Source: Shewanella holmiensis (GTDB lineage: Bacteria; Pseudomonadota; Gammaproteobacteria; Enterobacterales; Shewanellaceae). Taken from it: 64,000 nt of DNA. The notes beneath the pieces were generated by a model, which saw only the letters and a list, made by a program, of their open reading frames with translations, was not told where the DNA came from and did no database searches. Positions 29,969-40,480 of this stretch are shown here, one piece after another; positions within the stretch are counted from its first letter, which is position 1; each line of letters opens with the position of its first letter. The position numbers were made by a program, and so were the translations under genes. The stretch spans positions 62,001-126,000 of the forward strand of contig NZ_JAMTCD010000006.1 of assembly GCF_025370255.1 (NCBI RefSeq). Reading direction: 5' to 3'.

Positions 29969-30589
29969 GTGACTGACAATATCTTATATGAACGCACCAT
30001 GGCATTTGCTGGCATTTTACAGGCCATCGGACAAGTGCAATACATCGCCCGTCATGGTGAAAGTGACGAACAAGCGTTAGCGGCTAGCTTGAATACCATT
30101 TTAGTCACTAACCCTGAAAGCACCGCTGATGTTTATCCAAACAAAGAAATATTGGATAAAGGCTACCAGCTTATCCAAAATCAACTTGGCGATGGCAGTA
30201 ACAAAGATGTCGAAACCACCCGTTATTTAGTTGGTGTATTGGCATTAGAGCGCAAACTGTCTCGCTCACCTAACGGTTTAGGCATGTTGGCTGAACGCAT
30301 TAATCAGGTGCATCGTCAGTTAGCCCATTTTTCGATTACCGATGAACAAGTGCTCGCAAATCTAGCTAGCATTTACAGTGATGTGATTAGTGCTCTTGGC
30401 CCTAAACTTCAGATATCAGGTAATCCAGCATTTTTAAAACAAACTAACGTGCAAAACAAAATTCGCGCATTGCTACTATCAGCTATGCGCAGCGCCGTGT
30501 TATGGCGTCAATTAGGTGGCAAACGTCGCCATTTAGTCTTTGCACGAAAAGCGATATTTGATACGGCTGTTAAAAGCCAACAAAAATAA
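29969..30589 (+). CDS. hflD: High-frequency lysogenization protein HflD homologue
   Basis: A 206-residue, largely helical, membrane-associated protein. Seen: [19 protein letters not shown] near residue 12, [11 protein letters not shown] near 38, [18 protein letters not shown] near 71 and [20 protein letters not shown] near 167. In E. coli HflD binds phage lambda CII; its native role is uncertain. The GTG start is 12 bases after mnmA, and purB follows, as in E. coli. Confidence 0.92.
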   Translation: MTDNILYERTMAFAGILQAIGQVQYIARHGESDEQALAASLNTILVTNPESTADVYPNKEILDKGYQLIQNQLGDGSNKDVETTRYLVGVLALERKLSRSPNGLGMLAERINQVHRQLAHFSITDEQVLANLASIYSDVISALGPKLQISGNPAFLKQTNVQNKIRALLLSAMRSAVLWRQLGGKRRHLVFARKAIFDTAVKSQQK

Positions 30590-30612
30590 ATAATCGAATC
30601 ACCCTACAATAA

Positions 30613-32004
<1,392 letters not shown>

Positions 32005-32040
32005 TTTGTCAGCTGAGGATAAAAAGCCTCACTTAATTTA

Positions 32041-32076
32041 GCGGCAGCTCGACATTCGAGTTGCCGCTTTTCTTTT
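32041..32076 (+). terminator. Rho-independent terminator after purB
   Basis: GCGGCAGCTCGA and TCGAGTTGCCGC form an imperfect stem around CAT, followed by TTTTCTTTT. Confidence 0.88.
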
Positions 32077-32109
32077 ACACTGCTTTCACAACGTACAGAG
32101 AGTAAGACC

Positions 32110-33240
32110 ATGTATCAATTAACTTTTGACACCCAAGCCTTCATTAAGCAGCACTGGCAACAAACCCCTGTGGTACTCACACAAGCCTTCGCTGACTTTG
32201 TTGACCCAATTGCCGCAGATGAATTAGCTGGTCTTGCTTGCGAAGAAGAAATTTCATCGCGTATTGTTGTCACTAAAGACAATCAATGGGACGTTATCCA
32301 AGGCCCCTTTGAAGATTACGATGCTTATGGTGAAACGAAATGGCAACTATTAGTGCAAGCGGTAAATCACTGGTATCCAGACTCTCAACCATTGGTTGAT
32401 GCATTTCGTTTTTTACCCGATTGGCGCTTTGACGACTTAATGGTGTCATTTGCCACACCAGAAGGCGGCGTAGGCCCACACATTGATAATTATGATGTGT
32501 TTATTATTCAAGGTGAAGGTGAACGTCGCTGGAAAGTGGGCGACAAAGGCAATCATCAACGTCGCGGTGGTGATGCTACATCGCCATTAGTGGACGATTT
32601 TGAACCTATTATCGACGTTGTATTAAAAAAGGGTGACGTGTTATATATCCCACCAGGTTATCCACACTGTGGCGAGACATTGTCTCTAGCCTTAAGCTAT
32701 TCAATTGGCTTTAGAGCCCCTAGCCAGCAAGAACTGCTAACTCAACTTGCAGATTCGCTGATTGATAATAACAGCGGTCACAAACGTTTCACCTCAAAGT
32801 CTGAGGCAACAGATCCAGGTGTGGTAAGTCAAACTCAGCAGCAAGGTATTATGCAGTTATTGGCAGAGCTAGCCACTCAACCTGAAAAATATCAAACCAT
32901 GCTTGGTAAATTATTAAGTCAAAACCGTTTTGAACTCGATATTTGTGAAGGTGAAGAACCTGTCACACTCGAAGAATTACAAGAAATGGTACAAGACAAT
33001 GCCATTATTGCGCGCATCGGCGGGTTAAAAGTGTTGCGTTTAGAGAACGACCAACAATGTCGTTTATTTATTAATGGCGAAGTATACCCACTTGAAGATG
33101 TTACAGAAGCACAGCTAATCCTGTTAGCCAACACAATGACTTTAGATAGCGAAAACGCCACTGATTTATTGGCAAACGCATCTATTGGGCAACTGCTAGT
33201 TGAGCTAATCAATCAAGGGTTATATTACCTGGCTGAATAA
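32110..33240 (+). CDS. roxA: Ribosomal protein uL16 arginine 3-hydroxylase RoxA
   Basis: JmjC-type Fe(II)/2-oxoglutarate oxygenase (E. coli YcfD) that hydroxylates Arg81 of L16. Seen: N-terminal FIKQHWQQTPVVL, then GPHIDNYDVFIIQGEGERRW with the H-x-D metal pair near residues 122-124, and IPPGYPHCGETLSLALSYS with the distal histidine near 180. C-terminal dimerisation and winged-helix part follow. Length 376 is normal. Oxygen-dependent, it shows aerobic capacity. Confidence 0.95.
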   Translation: MYQLTFDTQAFIKQHWQQTPVVLTQAFADFVDPIAADELAGLACEEEISSRIVVTKDNQWDVIQGPFEDYDAYGETKWQLLVQAVNHWYPDSQPLVDAFRFLPDWRFDDLMVSFATPEGGVGPHIDNYDVFIIQGEGERRWKVGDKGNHQRRGGDATSPLVDDFEPIIDVVLKKGDVLYIPPGYPHCGETLSLALSYSIGFRAPSQQELLTQLADSLIDNNSGHKRFTSKSEATDPGVVSQTQQQGIMQLLAELATQPEKYQTMLGKLLSQNRFELDICEGEEPVTLEELQEMVQDNAIIARIGGLKVLRLENDQQCRLFINGEVYPLEDVTEAQLILLANTMTLDSENATDLLANASIGQLLVELINQGLYYLAE

Positions 33241-33260
33241 CATCCACTCGCGGGAACAAT

Positions 33261-33290
33261 AAAAAAGGCACATTATGTGCCTTTTTTATT
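33261..33290. terminator. Bidirectional terminator between roxA and the DUF4826-like gene
   Basis: AAAAAAGGCACA and TGTGCCTTTTTT form a near-perfect stem; T-runs on both strands serve the two convergent genes. Confidence 0.92.
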
Positions 33291-33310
33291 TAGCCAGAAT
33301 GAAATGAGGT

Positions 33311-33751
33311 TTAAGACCAGAGTTTTTCATCTTCATGCATTTTGTATAAGCTTTCTGCGCGTGAAACTAACAAATTAGCAAACTTCAACTGAGTCGCATC
33401 GCGTGTTGCGCCAGATTTATGAAGGTTTTCAGCTTTAAGTTGCCACATCATTGAAAAGTGACGCAGTGCATCACGAGCAGTTTGTGCAACTTTTACATCA
33501 ACATAGTCAGACGGTAAATCACCTGACATGACCCAAAATGTTTGTTTGGTAGGCTGTTTTGAGTCCATTTTCCAAATCGCAAGGTATGGCGCAAGATAAC
33601 GACTTTCATCTGCAAAAACCTTATTAGGGATCACGCCTTTTTCCGCGAGAAAACGATTTGCTTTTTGGAATTGTGTTTTTACCCATTGCTGTCTTAATGC
33701 TTCTTGATCAACAGCAGGCTCTGCAACCTGTTCAACTACTTCATCAGCCAT
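33311..33751 (-). CDS. Conserved hypothetical, DUF4826-like
   Basis: A 146-residue soluble, helical protein with QQWVKTQFQKANRFLAEKG near residue 20, DESRYLAPYLAIWKMD near 46, and ARDALRHFSMMWQLKAENL near 88. The layout resembles the DUF4826 proteins found in Shewanella and relatives. The frame extends ten codons upstream, but AGGAAGTGTT directly precedes the ATG at 33751. No function can be given. Confidence 0.75.
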   Translation of the reverse strand: MADEVVEQVAEPAVDQEALRQQWVKTQFQKANRFLAEKGVIPNKVFADESRYLAPYLAIWKMDSKQPTKQTFWVMSGDLPSDYVDVKVAQTARDALRHFSMMWQLKAENLHKSGATRDATQLKFANLLVSRAESLYKMHEDEKLWS

Positions 33752-33837
33752 AACACTTCCTATCTTATTGTTATTAAGCATACATGGGTTATTTTTTATT
33801 CATCCATTATGCTGAAATTCACACTCAACACTAAAAT

Positions 33838-33857
33838 ACTTTACGTTTACGTAAAGT
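33838..33857. promoter_or_regulatory. Perfect palindrome upstream of leucine dehydrogenase, candidate LiuR operator
   Basis: ACTTTACGTTTACGTAAAGT: two 9-base arms with a TT centre. It matches, from memory, the ACGT-containing palindrome bound by LiuR, the MerR-family regulator of branched-chain amino acid breakdown in Shewanella. It is about 290 bases before the ldh GTG start and about 90 bases before the divergent DUF4826-like gene. Confidence 0.6.
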
Positions 33858-34143
33858 GGCAAGCAAAATTGCCAGCTTGATCACAAAAATTACGTCATCA
33901 GGCTTTGTTGAGAGTATCGCTAAATGCTATCGTGCTGCAATACTAAATATCGAATTTGATTCATTTACGACATTTAATATGAACAGGATATAAAGTATCG
34001 CCAAGCCTGTGTGGTAGCTTAATCTACCCTACTTTGGCGTTGTTATAACTGTTATCTTAAGCGTCAGAATAAATAACCAAAGCGTTAATAATTAAGTGTT
34101 AGTCAAAACTAACACACGACCATAAAGCAAGTGGAGAATTTAC
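33858..34143 (+). other. Upstream region of leucine dehydrogenase
   Basis: About 290 bases without a gene. GTTTTAGTC-type inverted sequence (GTTAGTCAAAACTAAC) lies at about 34097-34112 and forms a small perfect-arm hairpin (GTTAGT/ACTAAC) shortly before the AAGTGGAGAA ribosome site. The promoter was not pinpointed. Confidence 0.4.
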
Positions 34144-35175
34144 GTGGCTGTATTTAATCATGTCTCGTTTGATGAGCACGAACAAGTTGTGTTTTGTCAT
34201 GATAAAGAAAGTGGCTTAAAAGCTATTATTGCAGTGCATAACACCAACAAAGGCCCTGCCGTTGGTGGTTGTAGAATGTGGAATTATCAATCTGACGATG
34301 AAGCGCTCACCGATGTATTGCGCCTGTCGCGCGGTATGACCTATAAAAATGCCCTTGCAGGCTTAACTATGGGTGGTGGTAAAGCGGTTATTATTGCTGA
34401 TCCAAAAACCACAGATCGTGAAAAATTATTTCTTGCATTTGGCCGTTTCGTTAATAGCTTAGGCGGTAAATACTATTCTGCCGAAGATGTGGGTGTATCA
34501 ACTTCAGATATGATGATTGCAAACCGCGAAACGCCATATGTTGCTGGATTAGAAGGCAAATCGGGTGACCCGTCACCTCTTACCGCTTTAGGCACTTATT
34601 TAGGTATTAAAGCTGCGGTAAAACATCAACGTGGTATTGATAGCCTTAAGGGCATTAAGGTATCCGTGCAAGGCGTCGGACACGTGGGATATTACCTTTG
34701 TAAGCACTTGCATGAAGAAGGCGCTGAATTAGTCGTGACCGATATTCATCAAGCATCGTTAGATCGTGTTGCCAGTGAATTTGGCGCAACCGTGGTTGAA
34801 CCACAAGATATCTACAATCAAGATGTTGATGTGTATGCACCATGCGCGCTAGGGGCAACCTTAAACGATATTACCCTGCCATTATTGAAAGCGACGATTG
34901 TTGCTGGTTGTGCCAACAACCAGCTGGCAGAAGTGCGTCACGGTGAAAAGTTAAAAGAAATGGGCATTTTGTATGCACCAGATTACGTCATTAATGCCGG
35001 TGGTATTATTAACGTATCATTTGAAAATAACTACGACAAAGCGGCATCTATTGCCAAGGTAGAACAAATCTATCAAACCTTGCTGACCATCTTTACTCGC
35101 GCAGATGCAGAAAATCGCACCACAGGCTCTGTGGCAGATGAAATGGCAAGAGCCATTATTGATGCTGCACGATAG
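34144..35175 (+). CDS. ldh: Leucine (branched-chain amino acid) dehydrogenase
   Basis: NAD-dependent oxidative deamination of Leu, Ile and Val to 2-oxo acids, the first step of their breakdown. Glu/Leu/Phe/Val dehydrogenase family: GPAVGGCRMW near residue 39, LSRGMTYKNALAGLTMGGGK near 60-79 with the catalytic lysine, SAEDVGVSTSDM near 113, and the nucleotide site VSVQGVGHVGYYLC near 176. Length 343 is typical for leucine dehydrogenases, shorter than glutamate dehydrogenases. GTG start preceded by GGAGAA. Confidence 0.93.
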   Translation: MAVFNHVSFDEHEQVVFCHDKESGLKAIIAVHNTNKGPAVGGCRMWNYQSDDEALTDVLRLSRGMTYKNALAGLTMGGGKAVIIADPKTTDREKLFLAFGRFVNSLGGKYYSAEDVGVSTSDMMIANRETPYVAGLEGKSGDPSPLTALGTYLGIKAAVKHQRGIDSLKGIKVSVQGVGHVGYYLCKHLHEEGAELVVTDIHQASLDRVASEFGATVVEPQDIYNQDVDVYAPCALGATLNDITLPLLKATIVAGCANNQLAEVRHGEKLKEMGILYAPDYVINAGGIINVSFENNYDKAASIAKVEQIYQTLLTIFTRADAENRTTGSVADEMARAIIDAAR

Positions 35176-35223
35176 TTCATCGCGATAATCTTAAAGACTA
35201 TATTGTTCAAGACTATACCGTTT

Positions 35224-35250
35224 AAAAGGGAAGCTTAGCTTCCCTTTTTT
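35224..35250 (+). terminator. Rho-independent terminator after ldh
   Basis: AAAAGGGAAGCT and AGCTTCCCTTTTTT form a perfect stem with a minimal loop. Confidence 0.92.
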
Positions 35251-35489
35251 GTTACTAGCATCAATAGGGTCGATTGAACTTGCAAGACTGTTTTGCAGTG
35301 CATCGTCCTTAGAGCTAGCCAGTCCACACTCACCGCACTAAATTCGTTTGATCTCGAACAACATGCCACCAGTAAATATTCCCCCTCGTATTATTCATCC
35401 AATTGCAATATTTCCGTCACCGTTTAGTCAATTTCCGCCATTAAGCTGAAGCTAACTTAATACAGTGCTATTTGGTAGAGAGTAAATAA
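35251..35489 (+). other. Intergenic region before the phosphoesterase-OlsF genes
   Basis: About 240 bases without a gene. Promoter of the next operon expected here; no motif was strong enough to name. Confidence 0.4.
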
Positions 35490-36470
35490 ATGAATAAAAT
35501 AAGCACACTATTCAAGCAAGCGACTCAAGCTAACGCGCATTCATCAACCTATGTGCCCCCCGCCTTAACCTCTTCATTATCCAAAGCAAAAAAAACAGCC
35601 CATGAATCAAATAGCCAACAAGGTTTTTATGCTGTGTGGTTATCCGATGTTCACCTAGGAAGTATCGATTGTAAGGCTGAGTTTTTATTAGATTTTTTGA
35701 ATAACACTCACTGTCAGCATTTATATCTTGTCGGCGATATTATCGATATTTGGGCATTAAAAAAACGGGTATTTTGGCCAGATAGCCATCAAGCCGTGTT
35801 GACAAAAATACTCGAACTAGCCCAAAACGGCACCCAAGTATTCTATATACCAGGCAATCACGACGAGTTATTTAAAGCCTATGTTAACAGTCATTTTAGG
35901 GGGATCACCATTGCACCCGATTATGTACATCAATCAATCTTGGGTAAAAGATGCTTAATGTTACACGGTGATCAATTTGATTCTGAAGTGTGTGTAAGTC
36001 GCACCTATGCCAAATTAGGAGACCATTTATATGATGTCTTATTGTGGCTAAATCGCAATCTACACCATGTACGTAGTCAACTGGGATACCCCTATTGGTC
36101 ATTGGCAAGTTACATCAAATTACGCGTAAACAAAGCACAGCAGGCCATAAATAGTTTTCGTGATGCGGTCATTCGATTTGCCGATAAACAGCAGGTCGAC
36201 ATGGTCATTTGTGGCCATATCCACCAACCAGAGCTTTCCATTCATCACAGTGGTGAACGGCAAATCATCTATGCAAATGACGGAGATTGGGTTGAAAACT
36301 GCACCTTGGTGGTTGAAACCTTATTAGGCGAGTTTCAGTTATTAAAGTGGGATGAGCAGAACAAAATCCCTAATATCATTGAACGTGTTGAAACGGATCA
36401 GCCTCTACCAACAGCCACATTTCAGCCATTACAACAGCCATTACAACAGCCAAACCAGAAGGTGGCATAA
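35490..36470 (+). CDS. Calcineurin-like metallophosphoesterase, LpxH-related
   Basis: A 326-residue cytoplasmic phosphoesterase. All five metal-site blocks are visible: SDVHLGS (about 51), VGDIIDIW (about 83), IPGNHDE (about 120), LHGDQFD (about 157) and GHIHQPE (about 245). The fold resembles UDP-2,3-diacylglucosamine pyrophosphatase (LpxH), but the housekeeping lpxH is normally near 240 residues; this longer protein is the type often beside lipid genes. The C-terminus ends in a short repeat LQQPLQQP. Its TAA overlaps the ATG of the lipid synthase, so both are coupled. A role in membrane lipid turnover is inferred. Confidence 0.85.
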   Translation: MNKISTLFKQATQANAHSSTYVPPALTSSLSKAKKTAHESNSQQGFYAVWLSDVHLGSIDCKAEFLLDFLNNTHCQHLYLVGDIIDIWALKKRVFWPDSHQAVLTKILELAQNGTQVFYIPGNHDELFKAYVNSHFRGITIAPDYVHQSILGKRCLMLHGDQFDSEVCVSRTYAKLGDHLYDVLLWLNRNLHHVRSQLGYPYWSLASYIKLRVNKAQQAINSFRDAVIRFADKQQVDMVICGHIHQPELSIHHSGERQIIYANDGDWVENCTLVVETLLGEFQLLKWDEQNKIPNIIERVETDQPLPTATFQPLQQPLQQPNQKVA

Positions 36471-38203
36471 TGAAATCAAGGCAAATGATGTTTACAGTCG
36501 ACCAAATGGTGGAACAAAACCTGCCACTATTAGCCAATAAACCCTGGTTAGCTAAACCCACTAAAGCCATGCTTCGCTACTTGCTGCACGAACAGCAGTG
36601 TAATGATATCGCTCAGCAGCACCAACATCTTACCGGCGTAGATTTTGTTGAACAGGTGCTCGCCAGCTTTAATTTCAGTTATAGCGTTCCCAACAATGAA
36701 ATTGAAAATATCCCCATTGACGGTCGTGTGATCATTTATGCCAACCATCCAATCGGCTCGCTTGATGCATTGGCACTGATAAAGTTAATCAGTAAAGTTC
36801 GACCTGATATCAAAGTCGTCGCCAATGAATTACTCATGGCCATTAAGCCATTACATGCCATTTTGCTACCGGTAAGAAACATGACAGGTGGCACCCCAAA
36901 ACAGCATTTAGACAATATCCACCAGCATTTAAAATCTGAAGGGGCGTTATTAATATTTCCCTCCGGTGAAGTGTCACGTTTACGCCCCAGCGGTGTGACA
37001 GATCTACTCTGGCAAACGGGTTTTGTCAAAATGGCCAAAGCCTGCCATGCGCCGTTACTGCCGATGTTTGTTGATGCGAAAAACTCGGCTACATTCTATG
37101 GCGCATCGATGCTGTATAAACCCTTAGCGACACTATTACTGGTCAAAGAGATGTTTCGTCAAGTCAACCAAGTGATGCCAGTTCGAATTGGTAAATTGAT
37201 TGCTAAAGAAACCGTTGCCAACAATGACTTTCCGCTAAAAACACAGGTGAAGTTACTCAAAAATCACCTTTACCGTATTGGTAAAAACCGGCCACCTTTA
37301 TTTAGTACCCAAAATGCCGTTGCTCACCCAGAATCTCGAACCAACTTACAACAGGAATTACAATTATGTGAGCCATTGGGACACACTTCTGACAATAAAG
37401 TGATCTACCTTTACCAGCATAAAAAAAGTAGCGCGATTATGCGTGAAATTGGTCGTTTACGGGAAATCGCTTTCAGAGCTGTGGGTGAAGGTACGGGAAA
37501 ACACAGAGACATAGATAAATATGACAATGATTATTGGCATCTAGTGTTATGGGACAAAGACGATTTAGAGATAGTCGGCGCATATCGTTTTGTCAGTGCC
37601 AAACATATGCATCAGCAAAATACAGCCAATGGCTTATATAGCGAAACCTTGTTCACTTACCATGCCAATTTCGCCCCCTATTTTGAACAGGGATTAGAGT
37701 TAGGCAGAAGCTTTGTACAACCAAAATATTGGGGCCGCAGAAGCCTTGAATACCTTTGGCAAGGTATTGGTGCCTTTTTGGCAAAACACCCACAATATCG
37801 ATACTTGTTTGGCCCAGTGACGATAAGTAACAGCTATCCTGAACCTGCGAAAGAATTACTCATCCATTTCTATCAAAACCAATTTCCAAGCCAGGTTGAT
37901 TTAGCCAAATCACATAACGCGTTTTTTATAACTGATGAACGGTCACACCAATTACACCGCCTATTTAACGGGGATAATTATGCTGACAATTTTAAAATTC
38001 TTAAAAGGACATTAGCAAACATGGGTGTATCAGTACCGACACTATTTAAGCAATATGGTGAGCTGTGTGAAGATCAGGGCGTGCAGTTTATTGATTTTGG
38101 CATTGATGCTGAATTTGGTGATTGTATTGATGGTTTAGTCTTAGTGGATATTCATCAGCTCAAACCCCATAAGGCACAAAAATACCTTGGCCTCACCCCT
38201 TAA
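36470..38203 (+). CDS. olsF: Bifunctional acyltransferase, OlsF-like ornithine lipid synthase
   Basis: A 577-residue fusion of two acyltransferases. The N-terminal half (about 80-270) is PlsC/OlsA-like with NHPIGSLDA near 92 (HX4D) and FPSGEVSRLRP near 164. The C-terminal half (about 320-570) resembles OlsB GNAT-like acyl-ACP N-acyltransferases, with REIGRLREIAFRAVGEGTG, YDNDYWHLVLWD and ELGRSFVQPKYWG. Together these would N-acylate ornithine and then O-acylate the product, giving a phosphorus-free membrane lipid, as described for OlsF of Serratia. Coupled to the upstream phosphoesterase. Amino acid specificity (ornithine or other) is inferred. Confidence 0.85.
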   Translation: MKSRQMMFTVDQMVEQNLPLLANKPWLAKPTKAMLRYLLHEQQCNDIAQQHQHLTGVDFVEQVLASFNFSYSVPNNEIENIPIDGRVIIYANHPIGSLDALALIKLISKVRPDIKVVANELLMAIKPLHAILLPVRNMTGGTPKQHLDNIHQHLKSEGALLIFPSGEVSRLRPSGVTDLLWQTGFVKMAKACHAPLLPMFVDAKNSATFYGASMLYKPLATLLLVKEMFRQVNQVMPVRIGKLIAKETVANNDFPLKTQVKLLKNHLYRIGKNRPPLFSTQNAVAHPESRTNLQQELQLCEPLGHTSDNKVIYLYQHKKSSAIMREIGRLREIAFRAVGEGTGKHRDIDKYDNDYWHLVLWDKDDLEIVGAYRFVSAKHMHQQNTANGLYSETLFTYHANFAPYFEQGLELGRSFVQPKYWGRRSLEYLWQGIGAFLAKHPQYRYLFGPVTISNSYPEPAKELLIHFYQNQFPSQVDLAKSHNAFFITDERSHQLHRLFNGDNYADNFKILKRTLANMGVSVPTLFKQYGELCEDQGVQFIDFGIDAEFGDCIDGLVLVDIHQLKPHKAQKYLGLTP

Positions 38204-38319
38204 AATTGACTTGAATGACTTAACAATGTGGCTAACTCGTTGTTGTAATATAGTTTATCTGCTATAAATTAATAACGCGGCTAAGCAAAGCTGAAGATGC
38301 CGAGTTAAAGAGGATAAAT

Positions 38320-38742
38320 ATGCCTGCAGCAATCACACTTGTTAGCCACATTATGACCAAGCGAATTGTCACTATTTCAATTGATGATCGTTTATCTGTT
38401 GCTAAACACATTTTCGATAATGTCAGCTTTCATCATTTGTTAGCCATTGATGAAGATGACAATTTACAGGGTATTTTATCCCATCGTGATTTTTTGAAAG
38501 CACTAAGCCCCAATCTCGGCACTGCTGCTGAACTGATTAGAGACACTGAAACCCTCAACAAACGCGTACATCAAGTCATGAGTCACAATCCAATCACAGT
38601 TGCACCTCATACCACCTTAAAACAAGCCTGTGAAATCATTCTTGAGCACGGCATTGGCAGTTTGCCAGTATTAGATAATGGTACTTTAGTGGGCATTATC
38701 ACCTGGAAAGACTTACTAAGAGCCTATAGCGATAACGACTAA
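38320..38742 (+). CDS. CBS-domain pair protein
   Basis: A 140-residue protein made almost wholly of two CBS motifs: SHIMTKRIVTISIDDRLSVA...LQGILSHRDFLKALSP (about 7-65) and VMSHNPITVAPHTTLKQA...LVGIITWKDLLRAY (about 85-137). CBS pairs bind adenine nucleotides or SAM and sense energy state. It stands alone, 116 bases after olsF, with GAGGATAAAT before the ATG. Partner unknown. Confidence 0.88.
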   Translation: MPAAITLVSHIMTKRIVTISIDDRLSVAKHIFDNVSFHHLLAIDEDDNLQGILSHRDFLKALSPNLGTAAELIRDTETLNKRVHQVMSHNPITVAPHTTLKQACEIILEHGIGSLPVLDNGTLVGIITWKDLLRAYSDND

Positions 38743-38925
38743 ATAGAGGTCAGTCTCCGCAATCTCAAATAAGTGTATAGCCAGACATTTTGCAAGAAAA
38801 AATAGATAAATATATTTTTCGTTTAGCCACCAATCAATTAGCCCATATTCTTAAAATCGTCATATTTTGGTACTGGAAACTGTCACATTACTCTGCTTAG
38901 ATTAATACACCTTTAGGAGAGTAAA

Positions 38926-39288
38926 GTGCAATGGAGCGATGCCATGATTAAGTTCAGTTATCTTTTAAATCAGGACAATTTTGAGTTACAAGCCAGCAAT
39001 TGGTGCGGCTTAGAAAAAGTACTGCTTAATGGTAAAGTGGTATCGCAAAAGTTCAACTTTGGCATTTTAAGCAATCACGATATCTTATTGAAAAATGGTA
39101 AACAATATAATCTACAATTATTAGTCGATCCACAAACTGATCTGCTCACATGCAGAATTTATAACCAACAAAATTTAATCACCGTATTGAAACAAGGCAA
39201 AAATCAGCTACAAAAAAGCCAGCGACTTATTGAGGCTGGCTTAGTGTGTATGCTGTTCTCGCTAGTCACGGTTTACATGGTAATTTAG
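38926..39288 (+). CDS. Small membrane-anchored protein of unknown function
   Basis: A 120-residue protein: a soluble, beta-rich N-terminal part (about 1-95, with FGILSNHDILLKNGKQYNLQ) and one C-terminal membrane segment (about 102-120, EAGLVCMLFSLVTVYMVI), so a tail-anchored layout. GTG at 38926 follows GGAGAG; the ATG at 38944 has its own GGAG and is an alternative start. It overlaps the end of the convergent TonB-domain gene by four bases. Not recognised. Confidence 0.65.
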   Translation: MQWSDAMIKFSYLLNQDNFELQASNWCGLEKVLLNGKVVSQKFNFGILSNHDILLKNGKQYNLQLLVDPQTDLLTCRIYNQQNLITVLKQGKNQLQKSQRLIEAGLVCMLFSLVTVYMVI

Positions 39289-40397
39289 CTATCAGCAATG
39301 GTGAAATCTAGACGCACTTTGGCTTCGGCTTCAACCGGATTCCCGTCAACAAACTTAGGGGCATAGCGCCATTTTTGAATGGCCTCTAACGATTCTTTTT
39401 CAAAACGTTTTCCGCCCTTTGAGTCTAATACCGATGCCGATTTCACAAAGCCATTTGCATCAATGGTAAACACCATATCAACCCATCCCGATTTTCTGTC
39501 TTTTGCATAGGATTTTGGATAATTTGGATGATGTCTAAATAAGGGCACTTGATCCTGATCATCCGACCAAGGTTTCATCTTACCGATCGCAATACAGTGT
39601 GCCGTCGCTTGTTGGCTATTATTTTGTTTCTCGTACAACTCAACCAGCACAGCGTGGGCATGTAACTCTGATGGATGGCTATAATCAAGGGCTTGATACT
39701 GTTTTATCACCTCAAGAAATAAGCGCTCTGCTGTGTCATAGTGTTTTTCAGCAAACTGGATGGATGCGGCCAAGTAAGTGGCATCAACGCGGATAATAGC
39801 ATCCTCTGGAAGATGTTGGCTGTAAATGTCATACGCCTTTAAACCATAGTTTTTTATGGTGTGATTATATTCGGGGGTTTTATATAAGTGTTTAAATGCC
39901 GCAGTATACACTTCAGCTATCACTAGAGGATCATTTAATGACTTAGCCACATCAATGGCATCTTCAAACAGTGCTTGGGCCTTTTTATCATTGATTGTTG
40001 ACTCTGCAGCTAACAACATAGGATCTAACACTTCAATGTTATCGTCACCATAATGTGCCTGGTAGCTGGCCAGCACTTTGTTGTAATTCTGACTTGCGGA
40101 AACCTTATCACCACTATTACGCTGCGCATTGGCAAGGTTCATCAGTAACTTCGCTGTATCGATGTGGTTTTCACCAAAGCTGACTTTTCCTAAATCATAA
40201 GCTTGCTGAGCGAAGACTAATGTTTGCTTACTATCATTTGCGGCAACGGCTTGCTGATAAGCTTGATAACTTGATGAAAAATCATCTGCTTGCACCATAG
40301 GCGAAAGCATGCTCGACACTAAAACACTGCCGTAAACACACATTTTGATGTTTGCAGTAATAGTATTAGAATTAAACTGGAAGGTTTTATGTTTCAT
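39285..40397 (-). CDS. TPR protein with C-terminal TonB domain
   Basis: A 370-residue exported protein. The N-terminus has a hydrophobic signal (about 20-37, MVQA cleavage), then TPR-like helical repeats (about 40-270, with NANAQRNSGD-type turns such as LMNLANAQRNSGDKVSASQNY), and a TonB C-terminal domain (about 295-368) with WVDMVFTIDANGFVKSASVL and EAIQKWRYAPKFVDGNPVEA. It has no proline-rich spacer and, if cleaved, no membrane anchor, so it is unlikely to be a normal energy-coupling TonB; binding to a TonB-dependent receptor or to other envelope proteins is possible. Common in Shewanella; function unknown. Confidence 0.82.
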   Translation of the reverse strand: MKHKTFQFNSNTITANIKMCVYGSVLVSSMLSPMVQADDFSSSYQAYQQAVAANDSKQTLVFAQQAYDLGKVSFGENHIDTAKLLMNLANAQRNSGDKVSASQNYNKVLASYQAHYGDDNIEVLDPMLLAAESTINDKKAQALFEDAIDVAKSLNDPLVIAEVYTAAFKHLYKTPEYNHTIKNYGLKAYDIYSQHLPEDAIIRVDATYLAASIQFAEKHYDTAERLFLEVIKQYQALDYSHPSELHAHAVLVELYEKQNNSQQATAHCIAIGKMKPWSDDQDQVPLFRHHPNYPKSYAKDRKSGWVDMVFTIDANGFVKSASVLDSKGGKRFEKESLEAIQKWRYAPKFVDGNPVEAEAKVRLDFTIADS

Positions 40398-40480
40398 ATA
40401 GATTCCATTCTCTTTTTGTCAGTGTAAAGTACCTATACTTGGCACTCAAAAGATAAGATGTTACATCAGATACAATAACA

